Below are positions 12,164 through 23,800 of a DNA stretch of 64,000 nt, piece by piece. Both the position numbers and the translations under genes were made by a program. Under the pieces are notes generated by a model. The model was not told where the DNA came from, ran no database searches, and worked only from the letters and a program-made list of their open reading frames with translations. The DNA comes from Undaria pinnatifida. Taxonomy: Eukaryota > Sar > Phaeophyceae > Laminariales > Alariaceae. The DNA lies in NCBI GenBank assembly GCA_012845835.1, contig JABAKD010000023.1, forward strand, positions 1,289,343 to 1,353,342. The letters run 5' to 3'. Numbering within the stretch: the first letter of the stretch is position 1; the number at the start of each line of letters is the position of its first letter.

Positions 12164-15003
12164 CTACCTGCGACGACCTGCAGGGAAAAACATACAATGT
12201 CGAGTTTCACATACTTTTTGGTGTGCAACAGGTTCAAAAACTCCGATGATAGGAAATAACCCACGACCTGCGGGAACACAAAGATGGGACCCCGAGGTTC
12301 CGAGGAGCTTGAACTCCAGCTTCTTGGCGATGATGCGGTGCAGCTGTGCACGCGCGTTTAAATTCAGGGGCAGTGTGGCGTTGATTATGGCATCATATTA
12401 TTAACATCATAACAGTTTCATATAATTTCGTTGAAAACTGAAGGGCAACACTATCGAAACAGTATACCGATGGTCAAAGCATACCTCGTTCACATTCTGA
12501 GTACGAATACCCGAGCGGTGATGCTGCCAGCAGTAGCTGCACCCGCAGTACAAAGCACCACTATTTATTATTTAGTACTTCGAAGTAATGAAAAAAAAAC
12601 TAGTCATGGTTGTGCATTCACATAGAGCAGTTAGATCCGGAATGCTTGCCGGTCGCCGGAGGTTGGAAGAAACAGTATACCCAAGCTACAGAAAGACACA
12701 ACAATGTATCATGAGCGTAAATATATAATATGCATAAATCAAGTCTGTGGGTACAGCGTATATACATATATATTATAAAAAATGAAAATACACTCCAGCT
12801 GTGAGATCGAAGATTTCGTATATATATTATATATATACCTTAATGTCGAAGTCGCGCATGCCGCAATGGTAGTGGAGCGCAGGGGGCTCCTCCAAGAGGT
12901 AGTCTCCGGATTTCTTGAGCAGCAGGTGCCTTTCCGCGATGGTGCCAGTGCACTTCTGCTGATTGATGTTCGCCACCTGATCACCCCTCTCCGCGGCCTC
13001 GCAGACCTTCTGCAAACGACAACGTGATGCAACTACTGTCAGCTGTGCTTTTTGTGGCTTAGCAGTGCCGTACTGTCACAGCCGAAAACATGAAGCAATC
13101 TAAGATCCCGCCCAGTTTGTCCACCCAAATACCTGATACCGTTCACCTACTCTCGTCTGCGCTTCTTGGTGTACGGTCGTACCGGTAGTTTCAACGAAGG
13201 TGAGAATATGAAAATATACCATTAGTGTTTGGTATAATACGTAGGGTGGTATACGTACGTACTGCTGTGTAGCATGAGAGTACTCGGTCTGTTAGATTGT
13301 AGGAGGGTTTTGGAGCCTGGATACGTACATCCTGCTGTATGTAGATGACTTGTAATTACAACGAATACTGTCTCTGCTGTCTGTGGATAGACGAACAGGT
13401 ATCAAGCAAAGGGCTTCTAAGTCACCATGCCAAATGTGTGGGGGGGGGTTTCAGGAGAGTGAGAGAATAAAACGGGCTGAAAAAAAACAGAAAAGCAGCA
13501 TGGTTCAGTTGCTCAGCCGGAAAAAATATCTGCGGCTGTATTTTCCCAACCAAAAATACCTGGCACCCAACCTCCGGGACAAACTTGGCTTCTGCTTTTA
13601 CTTGACAGGCGGCCTACAACAGCAGATCGGAAAAAACGACAAAATAAACAGCAGGAACCCACCCGCCCTGCTGCATGATAAATGTACCACGCCGCGCGCT
13701 TGTGATGTAAGCAGAAGCGGGTGCACAACACTCTCTCTCTCGCGCGAGTATCATACGTGAAAAATATTACTCCACAGCAATCGCCGGCTTACAACAGTGT
13801 CGGAAACCAGGAGTCGTACTCGGTCTGCCTAATTTTAGGACAACGAAGCGTCTCAGAGCCTGCGATGTACGTCGAACCACGGGAGAAAAAGGAATAAAGA
13901 AACTCTGGGATAACATTAACATCAATAGAGCAAAAACGGAGTGCATTTTTTTACTCACGCCAATCACGGGACCCCCCTCTGGGACGATCCACCCAAACTT
14001 GAGGTTCTCGCTGGTCCTGCTGCCCAGGCACTCCTTCCTCACTGCGTGGTAGTTGTACCACGCTGCAACAAAGAGGACAGCAGAAGCAAACGGCGTGTGA
14101 GTGTGATGATTTCAAGCACGCACACACACATCACAATCGTAAGGTACGAAGCAGCCAAGCGTTCCACAACACAACAGGTAGAACGCAGACACTCGAACAG
14201 AAACGTATTAATGAAATCACACAGCGACGAACCGCAGATTGGGTGGAAAAGTGATTCTGGTAGTTGTACCACGATGCAACAAAAAGGACAGCAGAAGCAA
14301 ACGGCGTGTGAGTGTGATGATTTCAAGCACGCACACACATCACAACCGTGAAGTACGAAGCAGATAAGCGTTCCACAACACAACAGGTAGAATGCAGACA
14401 CTCGAACAGAAACGTATTAATGAAATCACGCAGCGACGAACCGTAGAATAGATGGAAAAGTGATGAACACCACTCACCAACCGGGCATGCCTGCTAGACT
14501 GGCTTGGTGGCACACCGCGGGGATCAAACACCTAGAAAGAAAACACCGGCGCGATCGCCACACGAAAACAAAAGCGGCGGAAGTAATGCGGAGGAAATCC
14601 GACTCACGTTGGACGCCTTGTCGGGGCCGTCGTTTTCGACACCGATAGAGGGGCTGTCAGCAGTGCCCTCTCCGCACCAATCACACCCTCGGGGGTTGTC
14701 GCTGGTGCCCCAGAACTTCTTGTTGTAATAGAAGTAAACACCGCAGGTGTCGCAGACACCGAAGAGCAAAGCCGAATTCCGCCTGTTGCGGATGTTGACT
14801 GCGCCCCCACAGTGCTTGCCAGAGCACGGGTACGTCTTTCCCACGCCCGCAACGCCGCCGACCACGGTCCAGCCTGCACCCCCACCCCCATTCCCACCCC
14901 AACCATCGCCACCGGCAGAGCCACCACCACCCTCTTCTTGGCTTTGGTTGGTGGGCTTCGGCTTTTTAGCAAGAGAGCTACGATAGATGCTTGAAGACGA
15001 CAT
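12164..15003 (-). CDS. Unrecognised multi-exon gene, Cys-pair protein
   Basis: Function is unknown. The gene is read on the minus strand with GT-AG introns. Exon 1, 15003-14608, encodes 132 aa: a Gly-rich stretch at residues 25-55, then Cys 60, 65, 84, 87, 107 and 110, three pairs that look zinc-binding. It ends at AAC|GTGAGT. Exon 2, 14531-14478, encodes 18 aa between TTTCTAG| and |GTGAGT. Exon 3, 14062-13959, lies between TTGCAG| and |GTGAGT and reads WYNYHAVRKECLG. Exon 4, 13009-12839, encodes 57 aa between TTTGCAG| and |GTATAT, and reads KVCEAAERGDQVANINQQKC at its start. Exon 5 begins at 12343 (CACAG|) with LHRIIAKKLEFKLLG and stays open to a TAG at 12164, or splices at 12268 (GCAG|GTCGTG). 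Exons 3, 4 and 5 are in compatible phase. The exon 2 to exon 3 join is one base out of phase, so a missed exon, another donor or damage is possible. The start is the second of two overlapping ATGs; the first is out of frame. Confidence 0.65.
12785..12819 (-). repeat. Solo terminus of the long-TIR element inside an intron
   Basis: Only the outermost bases of the family terminus are present (GAAAATACACTCCAGCTGTG, then AGATCGAAGATTTCG). An AT dinucleotide tract at 12819-12838 then abuts the donor site of exon 4 of the minus-strand gene. This is most likely the remnant of an insertion in the intron. Confidence 0.8.
14048..14466. repeat. 211-bp tandem duplication within an intron, copying the splice acceptor
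   Basis: The units are about 14048-14258 and 14259-14466. They are near identical, differing at scattered single bases and a 2-bp indel in a CA run. Both begin with GGTAGTTGTACCACG. In the gene-proximal unit this is the first 15 bases of exon 3, followed by its acceptor (TTGTTGCAG on the minus strand). In the other unit the same site reads TTGTTGCAT, so the extra acceptor is dead. Confidence 0.9.
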
Positions 15004-15020
15004 GCATCTCGCTCTCCGAG

Positions 15021-15028
15021 TTATAAAG
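15021..15028 (-). promoter_or_regulatory. Possible TATA box of the minus-strand multi-exon gene
   Basis: CTTTATAA on the minus strand lies about 18 bp upstream of the ATG. If used, the transcript start would fall at or near the initiation codon, leaving almost no leader. The distance is unusual, so the call is tentative. Confidence 0.3.
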
Positions 15029-15029
15029 T

Positions 15030-15890
15030 GGTGGGGAAGCGCTACGGCGACAGGTGGCCAGCGTAGGGAGATAGTAGTCGGTGCCTACTCGCAGAACACT
15101 AAAAAGCCGGCAGTCAACTTTAACATCTCACGACTTGCGCCGTAGATGCGTCGTAGAGTCGTCGATCATACGTACGTTTGTGAAAACGAAATTAGACACC
15201 CTAAAGTCGTAGATCATACGTTGGATAAAGTTACGGAATGAAGAAAATAAAAAAAGAAACGGGAAAAAAGGAAACGAAGAAAGCGAAGAAAGTAAGGAAC
15301 GCGAAGATTGCCGGGTAGGTTCTCCAAGAGGGGGGTTTAGTCAGGCGTGTTCCAAGTGGGAGCGCTGAGAGCGAAGCAGGTCCCATTAACCAAGTGAATA
15401 AGGTTTAAAGAATTCCCGAGGACAAATGTAATTATATCTATATGAGTGAGTTTTAATTGGGAGGTGTCTTATTTTTTGTCTACTATAATGGTAATTATTG
15501 GTATTTATACTTTAGGTGTGGAATTTTGAGCTAGGTGAAACATCACATCTAGTTGTCTGCTCTCTTTTTTGTCGAGCCAGGAATATGAGGATGTTGTTTA
15601 ATGCACTTTGAGGTGGAACGATGCTGTTCAGCGTTGGCCGCGTTTCGTTTGGCCACCTCGGCGTACCAAGTAGTGGTCGATCTCTTCCCGCGTGTACATG
15701 AGATGTGTGTGACCTACCGGTGGATGCGATGGTTCGATATACCCCTTTGTCGGGAAAGACTGCATAGTGTCGGCTGAATGGAACACCTTGATTTCCACTG
15801 TATACCTAACGAGACTTAATTCCCAAATTTGCGTCATTAGGTGGTATATCTCGCCGCCGCGTCTGCCGTTAAATCGCGATACCTCGTGCA
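15030..15890. other. Upstream interval without a recognisable gene
   Basis: AT-rich sequence with purine-rich runs at 15230-15300 (AAGAAA and GGAAACG repeats). An 87-aa minus-strand ORF at 15628-15891 has no known motif and no paralogue in the window. Confidence 0.35.
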
Positions 15891-15899
15891 CCAGCTTTA

Positions 15900-18640
15900 T
15901 GTTGGCAAACAGTAGAGCCGAGTAGTGAACGGTGGATTGGAAAACAACAAGACACGACGCTAGCGCAGCAGACCGTGTGAAGCGATAGAACTAATACCCT
16001 CTCTCTAGTTTGGTTTCGGATTCAGACGGGTACTATCACCTACCACGTACGTGCGGCAGTGGTGCAGCAGCACGAATGTGCAGCAGCGGCAGCAGCCTTT
16101 ATTGATCGCCAGAAGCACCATAAAACAGCGCTTATTGCATGTGATGAGCAGAAGTTCCGCACAAGTATTCTTTATGACAGCAGCGCGTGCTATTCCAACA
16201 TGCGTCTGACTCACATGAACAAACGCGTCACGTATAATGCCCACAATATTTCCGTCGAGTACGAGATAAACCCTCGAAAACCCAGATAGTATCACGTGCG
16301 TCCCCAAGTTGCGGCCGATAAAATAACGTAATACTCTGCCACGCCTGCTTGGTTGGGGCGCTGTACGTTTTGCCCACTGCACGTTTGTTTTGCCGGACTC
16401 GAGCTACTTTGGCGTTGAGTGGAACACCAATTTTTTTTTTTCCGTGGTCCACGGGAGTTGGGGAAAATAACATGGTAAAAATCTAGTCAATTATTGTTTG
16501 GTTGGTTGTAATTCTTCGTGAATTCTTGACATATTATCGCTGATATAGTCAGCGAGAATGTGAGAAAATGGAATATACAAATACGGCTGCATCAACACAA
16601 TCAACGCATAGGGTCATCTGTAGCATCCAGATGCAGGGCTGGCCTATTTCCCCCGACAAAATCAACCTAGGCCTACATTACGTCACAACTTGCCGGTGAA
16701 CACGAAGGTGCAGCTTAGTTTTACGATGGGCTTATTTGTCTAAGTCGCAGACTGCCGTGCTGCTGATGTGCGCTCTCGTAAACCTTGTACTCGCCTTCTA
16801 ATTATCGTGTATATGGAGGTGGTTTATTCGTTTTCAAAGGTACTCACGTTAGCTACGATGGCGATGTATCGCATTGAACGACTTACCCAGGTCCGACAAC
16901 GAACTCTAAAAGACAACTGACGACACCGTGAAGTTGACAGGGGCGAGGCCCACGTAGCTTTGGCGACGTTTACACGACGAAGCTCCACTATTTTTTTGGT
17001 TGACTGCTGTTAGTTTTTACCCCAAAGTGTTTTTGAATATCGGCACAACAAAGATAATCATAACCTGGCGGGTAAGATTGCCTTGTACGAGATGGATCTA
17101 TCCCATGCACTAAACCATCACGGCAGAGTTTCTTATTGTGCAGCATGATTGTTTGCTGCGACGAATATCACGTTACCAAGCGACGATGTAGACATTGTCA
17201 TTGTTGACCAGTGTTCGATGTTGGGTTTTGTTTCAGCGACGCATTAAAAAAAAAAGCGCGGCCATAACTTCATTACCACTAAACAACAAAAGTGCACGGG
17301 GGATTAGAATAACACGAAACAACGCTTACCGCAGCAGACCGTGTGACACACTCAAACGAACGCGCTCTATTTTGTTTGGTTCGCATATAGACGAATACTT
17401 TAACTTGCCACGTACTTGCAGCAGTGGTGGCAGCTCTACAAAGATGCAGAAGCGGCAGCAGCCTTTTCTGATCACGAGAAGCAACATAGAACAGCGCCTA
17501 TTGAATGTAGTAAGAGTAGGTGCCGCACCAGTATATTTCATGACACCAGCGCGGTCTATTCCAACATGCGGCTGACTCGCATAAACAAACGCGTCACGTA
17601 TCAGGCGCACAATATTACCGTCGAGTAGGAGACCAACTCCCGACAACCCGGATAGTGCCACGTGCATGCCGGAGCAGCCGCCGGACAAGGAACATAAATA
17701 CTTTACAACGGGTACTTGGTTGGGGTGCTCTACGATTTGCGCATTGCACGTTTGTTTTTGCCGGTTTCAAGGTACTTTGTCATTGAGTGGAACACCCGAT
17801 TTTATTTCTCCGTGGTCCACGGGAGTTGGGGACAATAAACATGACTGAACTCTAGGCGCCTAGTGTGTGGGTAATTGTATTTCTTCACATTACATCGCTG
17901 AATTGGTCAGAAAGAATGTGAGAAAATTGAATATACAAATACGGCTGCACCAGCACAACCAACACAGCAGCGGCTTTGGCATCCAGATGCAGGGCCCTAA
18001 TTTCCCCTGACCAAGTCAAGCCAGGACTACATTGCGTGACAATATACCAGTGAACATGAATGCACAGCCTATTTTTGTGATGGTCTTCCCACTGAAAGTC
18101 GGGGACCGCTGTGTTGTTTGTTTGTGTATTCGTAAATCGTGTCGTCGCGTTTTGCTTCTCGTGTATGTGGAGGTCTTTTGTGCTTTTAATGGGAGCTAAC
18201 ATCAACTACGTTGGCTGTACCTCGCTTTGAACGACCTACCCAGGCCCAACAACGCACTCTGACCAGACGCCTGACCGGCTGAAGTTGACAGGGCGAGGCC
18301 CATGTAGCTTTGGCGACGTCAACAACAACAGAGTCCACTTGTTTTTCGCTGACTGCTGTTATTCTTGCTCTTAATGTGTTTTCGAGTACCAGCACCACAA
18401 ATATATTTCTTACCTGACAGGTAGGTCTGCCTTGAGCGAGACCGATCTATCGCATGCAGTAAGCAATAACGGCAGAGGTGGCAACTTGTGCACAGTGATC
18501 GTGTGCCGTGCCGAATATCACGTGAACAGTCGACGATGTGGGTGTTCTCCTTGGTGACCAATCTTCGAGGTTGCATGTGTTTTGTTTCAGGGACACATGA
18601 TAGAGAAGGGCACGGCCATAGTTTTATTAGTACTACGTAA
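15900..18640. repeat. Tandem duplication of a unit of about 1.37 kb
   Basis: Unit 1 runs from about 15.93 to 17.28 kb and unit 2 from about 17.29 to 18.64 kb. Shared marks in order: CGCAGCAGACCGTGTGA (15964, 17332), GGCAGCAGCCTTT (about 16088, 17453), TATTCCAACATGCG (about 16191, 17559), AAACGCGTCACGTAT (about 16221, 17587), CCGTGGTCCACGGGAGTTGG (16441, 17811), ACAAATACGGCTGCA (about 16575, 17935), AGGCCCA(C/T)GTAGCTTTGGCGACGT (about 16947, 18295). In both units the 16.0-16.4/17.3-17.7 kb block is open on both strands (minus-strand ORFs of 125 and 120 aa share LDGNIV and IRDAFV; plus-strand ORFs share SNMRLT and NKRVTY). I cannot say which frame, if either, was coding. Confidence 0.8.
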
Positions 18641-19711
18641 CAAAATTGTCCCAAAATCTCATGAAATGCTAAAGCTTGCCAGCCAACACGGTGACGCAAT
18701 TGAGAAAGGTAATACAATCTGCATCCGGTCCGTACCTTTTCGTTGTTTTCGTAACGTGTTAAAAAATTTGCGTTGATGATTTCTAAAGCAATTGCTCGCA
18801 ACACATGCAGAATTTTACGGCTACTCGTAAAATCGCGCAAGTAACGACCATCGTTACACTTGGAGGTTTCCAATCTTCATCGCTTCGCACGAAGCTCCGT
18901 TCATAGGTGCAAGAGCGCGCAGGGTAGTTGGACAGGGGTGTCAACACTGGTGATTGCACATCTCGTAGCGTTGAATTCAGTTGCCGTTGTCTCAAGAAGA
19001 GTTCGAAGAACCGATAGAAGCCACAACAATATGTTGGTAATTATTTCTGGCACACGTAGGTGTTTATAGCAATACGTACTCCCAGATATGTTGAGTCCCA
19101 CGAACCCTGTTACCGCGCCTCCCCTACCCCCCTGCGCTTGAAGACGCGGAAGTCAGTGAATTCACGCCGTTTATTTCGTCAAACGGTACGGAATCAGGAA
19201 ACTAGGCTGTTTGCTGCTGAACTAGGGCTTCATGAGCGACCCCCCCCCCCCGACCCCTGCCCCCCCTTTTCTTTTTCCCGGGTTCAGGCTCTCGCCGGAA
19301 AGCACTCCGACGGGCATTTATTGCACTGATTCGCGCGTGACCCTACGTACCTAAAGTGCATGGCAGAATATGCGTTGAGACGCATTTGACCTTACGCTTC
19401 CCTGTGCCAAACTGAACATGTTCTCTAAATGCTCTGTTCTTACTCGTACAAAATACGACATGCAGGGAACAAACGTGAAAGTTTTCCCGGATTTTCTGTG
19501 CTCCTCATAAATTCCGTCGAGTCCTAATTCCCAACGCAACAGTGCATACATTCAATAACCGTTTGGAGGTCTGGCTTGCAGGTGGGATCTGCATGTTCTG
19601 ATGCGGGTTGACGTCGTGTGCCGGGCAATCTCACATCTGTCAACGCAACAATGGGTGTAAATATCTATATGTTCCGGCGATAAGTAGTATGGTTGTAAGA
19701 CAGTACATAAT
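18641..19711. other. No recognisable gene
   Basis: Several short ORFs on both strands and a C-run at about 19240-19270. A region around 18780-19070 has a 66- to 70-aa ORF in three frames. Nothing is recognisable. Confidence 0.35.
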
Positions 19712-19840
19712 GTTGCAAGGAGAGTCGCCGACCTATATCCTTAATGAGGACACACAACCCGTAATACGCGCGATCGGAGTATCACACACACCTTGCAAAG
19801 ATGAGTTCGACAGAAAATTCGATCTCACAGCTGGAGTTTT
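19712..19840 (+). repeat. Truncated long-TIR element terminus
   Basis: The terminus is present from GTTGCAAGGAGAGTCGCCGA to CACAGCTGGAGTTTTT, including GACCTATATCCTTAATGAGG and the CGCGATCGGAGTATCACACA block. Its position relative to the EsV-1-7 pseudogene downstream (about 2.75 kb) matches that of the 36357 terminus relative to the intact EsV-1-7 gene (about 2.8 kb). Confidence 0.85.
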
Positions 19841-22554
19841 TTTTTTGTTTTACTAATACATTCAGCGACCCTATGTCACTTCACGTCACTAACCACGATT
19901 TGCATGGCGAGCATCGAGTGTACAGGCTGCCCTAATGAGACAGTTGCTAACCGAGATGCGTCTCGATCGTTGATGCTTGCGTGTCACTTAGTCTAAAGCA
20001 GTCTTGATGCTGGACGGGGACAAATCGTGGAAACGTGTCTGACCTAACAAAATCCAGCTTATCTAAAATCACGCCACAAGCTAAGCCAGCTGTCTTGTAG
20101 GTGACACGTGTCATTTTTTCGTCAGCTCCCTGCCTTCCAGCCCTAGGTACACCCCGCTAGGATGATGAAAGAGGATCGTTGAAAACTGGTCGTTTATGTA
20201 AGGCTCCCCGACACCCTTGTCGCGTGGTGGCTACCTTTCTTTTTCGATTATGCTGCTCAGAGCCTGATTGTTAAAGAGGTCCTATACAAGCGCTATCTAC
20301 GAAATCCATTTCAGTCTTCGAGAGCACCTTAGTTACAACCATGTCAAGTGACGGCTGTTGCTACCATGTGCCCCTAAAAGTACAACACTATTGATCGAAT
20401 TGACTCTACCTGGGTGCCACTTTACGTGTCCACGTGCTGTGTCCCTTGCATATCCTATTTTTGGTCATAAACGACGAACATCTCCTTCATACAGTTAGAT
20501 GCCACGAAGGATTCTGTCGTAGACAGTAACAAAAAGCACGCGCCATAAGAGCTATACGTCAAACCATTCGACCCGGTGACATTTTCCTGGCCCTTCACTG
20601 ACGCCGCACGCAACCTTGGGCAGAAACACTTACCTTTCTCCTCTCGGCAACGGGCGAAGATAATCGTCTATCATTTTCGTGACGGTACTGCAATCTGACT
20701 TTGATCTGTTGATAATGGACTTTTCTTTACTGTGCGACTCCTCCGTAAATTGCTTCATCCAGTTTCCAGCCTAGGACGGCGCGTCTACTGACAAAGCGTG
20801 CTTTTGTATGGGCCACCACCGACCGGACCAAAGTGGGGAGAGTTGTGCAGAAATGTTGCAGAATGTCATATTAAAACGACTGCGCATTTGTCAGTATGAC
20901 AAAGGACAGCTTCAACGTCGACACTCACAGAACAACCGGTACTGTGAACACTTCGGTTAACATAACTGTCAATATTTAATGACAGGTTTGGTAGTATTTG
21001 ATGCGTCCGTAAAGCATAGGCGTTTGCGTACCCGGGGTAGCAAGCTGGTAGAACTTACAGTACAAATATGTTTGCTCTACCTATTATGTTACGCCGCACG
21101 ATATACGCTATATCCCACAGACAGCATCGGGTACCCGACAGATAAGTAGGCGTTATGCTGTGCGCATAAGCAACCCAGGTCTGGCGTGTATTTCCACTGT
21201 ACGAATGAAGGGGTAAACCGATTTATTTTTTGCAACATTTGTTATCTGTTGGGTTTTTTTCTCTGTTCATAATTTCGCAGGAATATATTGTATTTTAGTA
21301 GGTGGAGCGATAACTCCATTTTGGGCACACTACCATTGTCTTGACGTTAGCCAGACTTGGCGTGTGGGTATCTCCAAGGATATTGGGTATATGTAGTATG
21401 CAATTGTCGGTCGTGTAGGTGCCTACCTAGCTGGTGTGAGATGGGTCGATCCCTCATCGATCCAGTATACCCTGGCGTTTCTAAACAACACATTCAAATA
21501 ATTCTAGACGTATTGTGGGTGCATTACATTCATTCAAGTCAGGGCCCTGCATGTGCTGCAAGCGTGCTCGCGTGTGATGATGTTCATTTTTCGTTGGGAC
21601 ATGGCCTTGTGTAACTTTGGGTGTGTGAAATTCGTGGTAATCCACCTCGATGACAGTTCTTTGTGGGTACAGGCAACGGTGACAACTATGGAAACTTTTC
21701 ATGATAGCTATCTTTTGGACTTTCAGATGCCGTTACAAAACTGCTTCTCTATGCTGAGTGCATTATGCTGTCTGCGTTGCAAAACCCTTGTTCGTCCTAC
21801 TGCGAACACTTCGCTTGATGCTGGGATTGTTATGTGTTTGCACGCCGTAGTTAAATGCTGATTGGTCGCATGATTGGCATTTGCCTAAAGGTTGACGGAG
21901 AAGGCAATCGACATCCGGCACACATATGCCATGCCAGCACGAAGTTGTTTGTGTTTTTTACCTCAACACTGACTGATGTACCTTGACGAGTTTGGGATAG
22001 TACTCCGTCTCAATTGCCCTTAGGATGAAGTTTCCTTTACGTTTTGATGTTCGAATGCGTTCGGTATTTCTCAACGTAACTATAACACTCTACAACCCCT
22101 CTCCCTCTAGAAGTTATGCCGTGGCGTAGAGTTTTCTTTTTCTGTTTGTTGTGTTTGGTATAGATGGGGACCGTCGGCATCTTGTAGTATGCCAGGTTTA
22201 CATAATAATTCTGGATGAGCCTCCACAGGGCGTGGTCAAGTTGATCGAGCGTCTTCGATCGGGCCTATTCACGGGTCATGCTGGAACCGCTGCCTCGGTT
22301 ACATACGATTCGTGTTCCCTCGTCAATTGCCGTTTCTGCAGTACGTCGAGGGGTATGTCGTGCATTTTGGTAGTTACTTTTTTTTCACGTTATCAACCTC
22401 ACAACATCATAGCAATGTTAATCAGTGCACAGCATCTGCCGTTGGAATCGCAATGGGAGAGAATACTGCGTCAAAACCTAAATCTACATTTGAACATTCT
22501 TTTAGAACCTTCTCATGGCAAATTCACTCCGAAAAACGTTTTGTGTGTAAACTC
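19841..22554. other. Gene-free flank, diverged copy of 36.4-39.1 kb
   Basis: There is no ORF I would call. Patches resemble 36.4-39.1 kb in the same order: TTGCATGG...CGCTTCTCGATCG-like (19900-19965 and 36448-36525); CGCCGCACGA then ACCCAGGTC (about 21090-21180 and 37650-37680); TAGCC(A/G)(A/G)ACTTG then GTGTGGGTATCTCCAAG-like (about 21349 and 37905); CATCGATCCA (about 21457 and 38132). The best ORF, 22151-22579 (142 aa), has an overlapping 151-aa ORF in another frame and no known motif. Confidence 0.45.
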
Positions 22555-23800
22555 GTTAATTCGATATATTATTGCCTAGAATTCACGATCGACAGGAGTG
22601 TACACCTCGACCCAAAACCGTTATTGAGCGTTGCTCGCATTTGGCCTGCAATGTGCAAGCGGTCTTCAACGCCGCCGACGCCAACCTACCGTTGTACTGG
22701 AGAAATTAGGCCAAAAACGGCATTGTTATTGATTTTGGCAAACGTTGTTAACACGAGTCGTGCATGAAGTTCCCATAGTATAACTTTGCCGGCACCTGGA
22801 GGGGGTGTTTCTGCAAACAAGATGCAGGGGATCACGTTGTAGGCGTTCGCAGCAGACGTTTTTCACTATAATCGTTCACGAAGCGACCGAGCTTTTGTAT
22901 CCCAGGCAGAAAGCCGGCGTTGTGCTGCGAACAAAATCCATCTGACGGCGTGGTACACGTAAGCATCAGTCTTTTTTCACACAATTCGTGCACCCCACGA
23001 CCGGGCTTGAACGTACTTGGCGGAAACCTGGCGTTGTGTACTGCAAATAACATGCAGAAGATGGCACGGTGCACGATATCACGAGGCGTTGTTCACACCA
23101 GTCGTGCAAGAAACGACGTAGCTTCAATGTTCTCGACAGAAAGCGAGCGTTGTACTGCAAACAGCGTGCAGTGGCAGGCATGGTAAACGTAGGTACCAGT
23201 CGTTGATCGAACAATTCCTGCACCACGTGACCAAGCTTCCACGTGCTCTTCTGAAAGCGGGCGTTGTACCGCAAACAACAAGCAGAGGCTTGTATGGTAG
23301 AGATAAGCCACGGTGGATGCTTGCACGCGGCGTGTACGGAGATACCGACCTTCAACGTGTCTCCGCAGCAAGACCCTCTTGTACGGCACACAACATGCAG
23401 CTGACGGCGTGGTAAGCGTACGCTACCGTCGTTGCTTACTCTAGCCGTGCATTAAAATCTCTATTTAACGTCGTCGGCAACCACTTGGCCTCGTTTTACA
23501 AGCAGCATGCTATGAACGCCATGGCAGGGGCAACAATATCGTTTTTTTGCAGACACCTGTACAGGGCGGTCTCACTGGTGTATTCTAGCCGATGCTTCGG
23601 CGTCTGTATGCTCCCGCCTTAAGGACAGCTTGGCACTCGGTTTAGTGCTTGATTTCAACCAGACGTGTAAAGTTGCTGGTGTCAATCGATGGCCAGGTGG
23701 GGACTAGCCGCTACACAGCCTACGCACTGCCCTGATCACGAGCCTGTCCGGGATGGGCTGCCATGCACTCTATGAGCTTATCGCCAAAGAAATAGTTCGT
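22555..23800 (+). pseudogene. EsV-1-7-repeat protein pseudogene
   Basis: This is a decayed paralogue of the gene at 39180-40310, with stops and frameshifts throughout. It starts with CACGATCGACAGGAGTGTAC (gene: CGACGATTGACAGGTGTGTAC). The base pattern for the Tyr-Cys-Lys part of each repeat recurs at about 22687, 22803, 22916, 23032, 23146, 23260, 23373 and 23490, always 113 to 117 bp apart, matching the 114-bp (38-aa) unit. That suggests eight canonical units against seven in the intact gene. The divergent tail is also present: TAGTGCTTGATTTCAACCAG and CAGCCTACGCACTGCCCTGA align with the gene at 40088 and 40161. Because unit spacing survives despite stops, it was probably functional once. 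The longest remaining ORF is 141 aa on the opposite strand and is meaningless. Confidence 0.85.
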
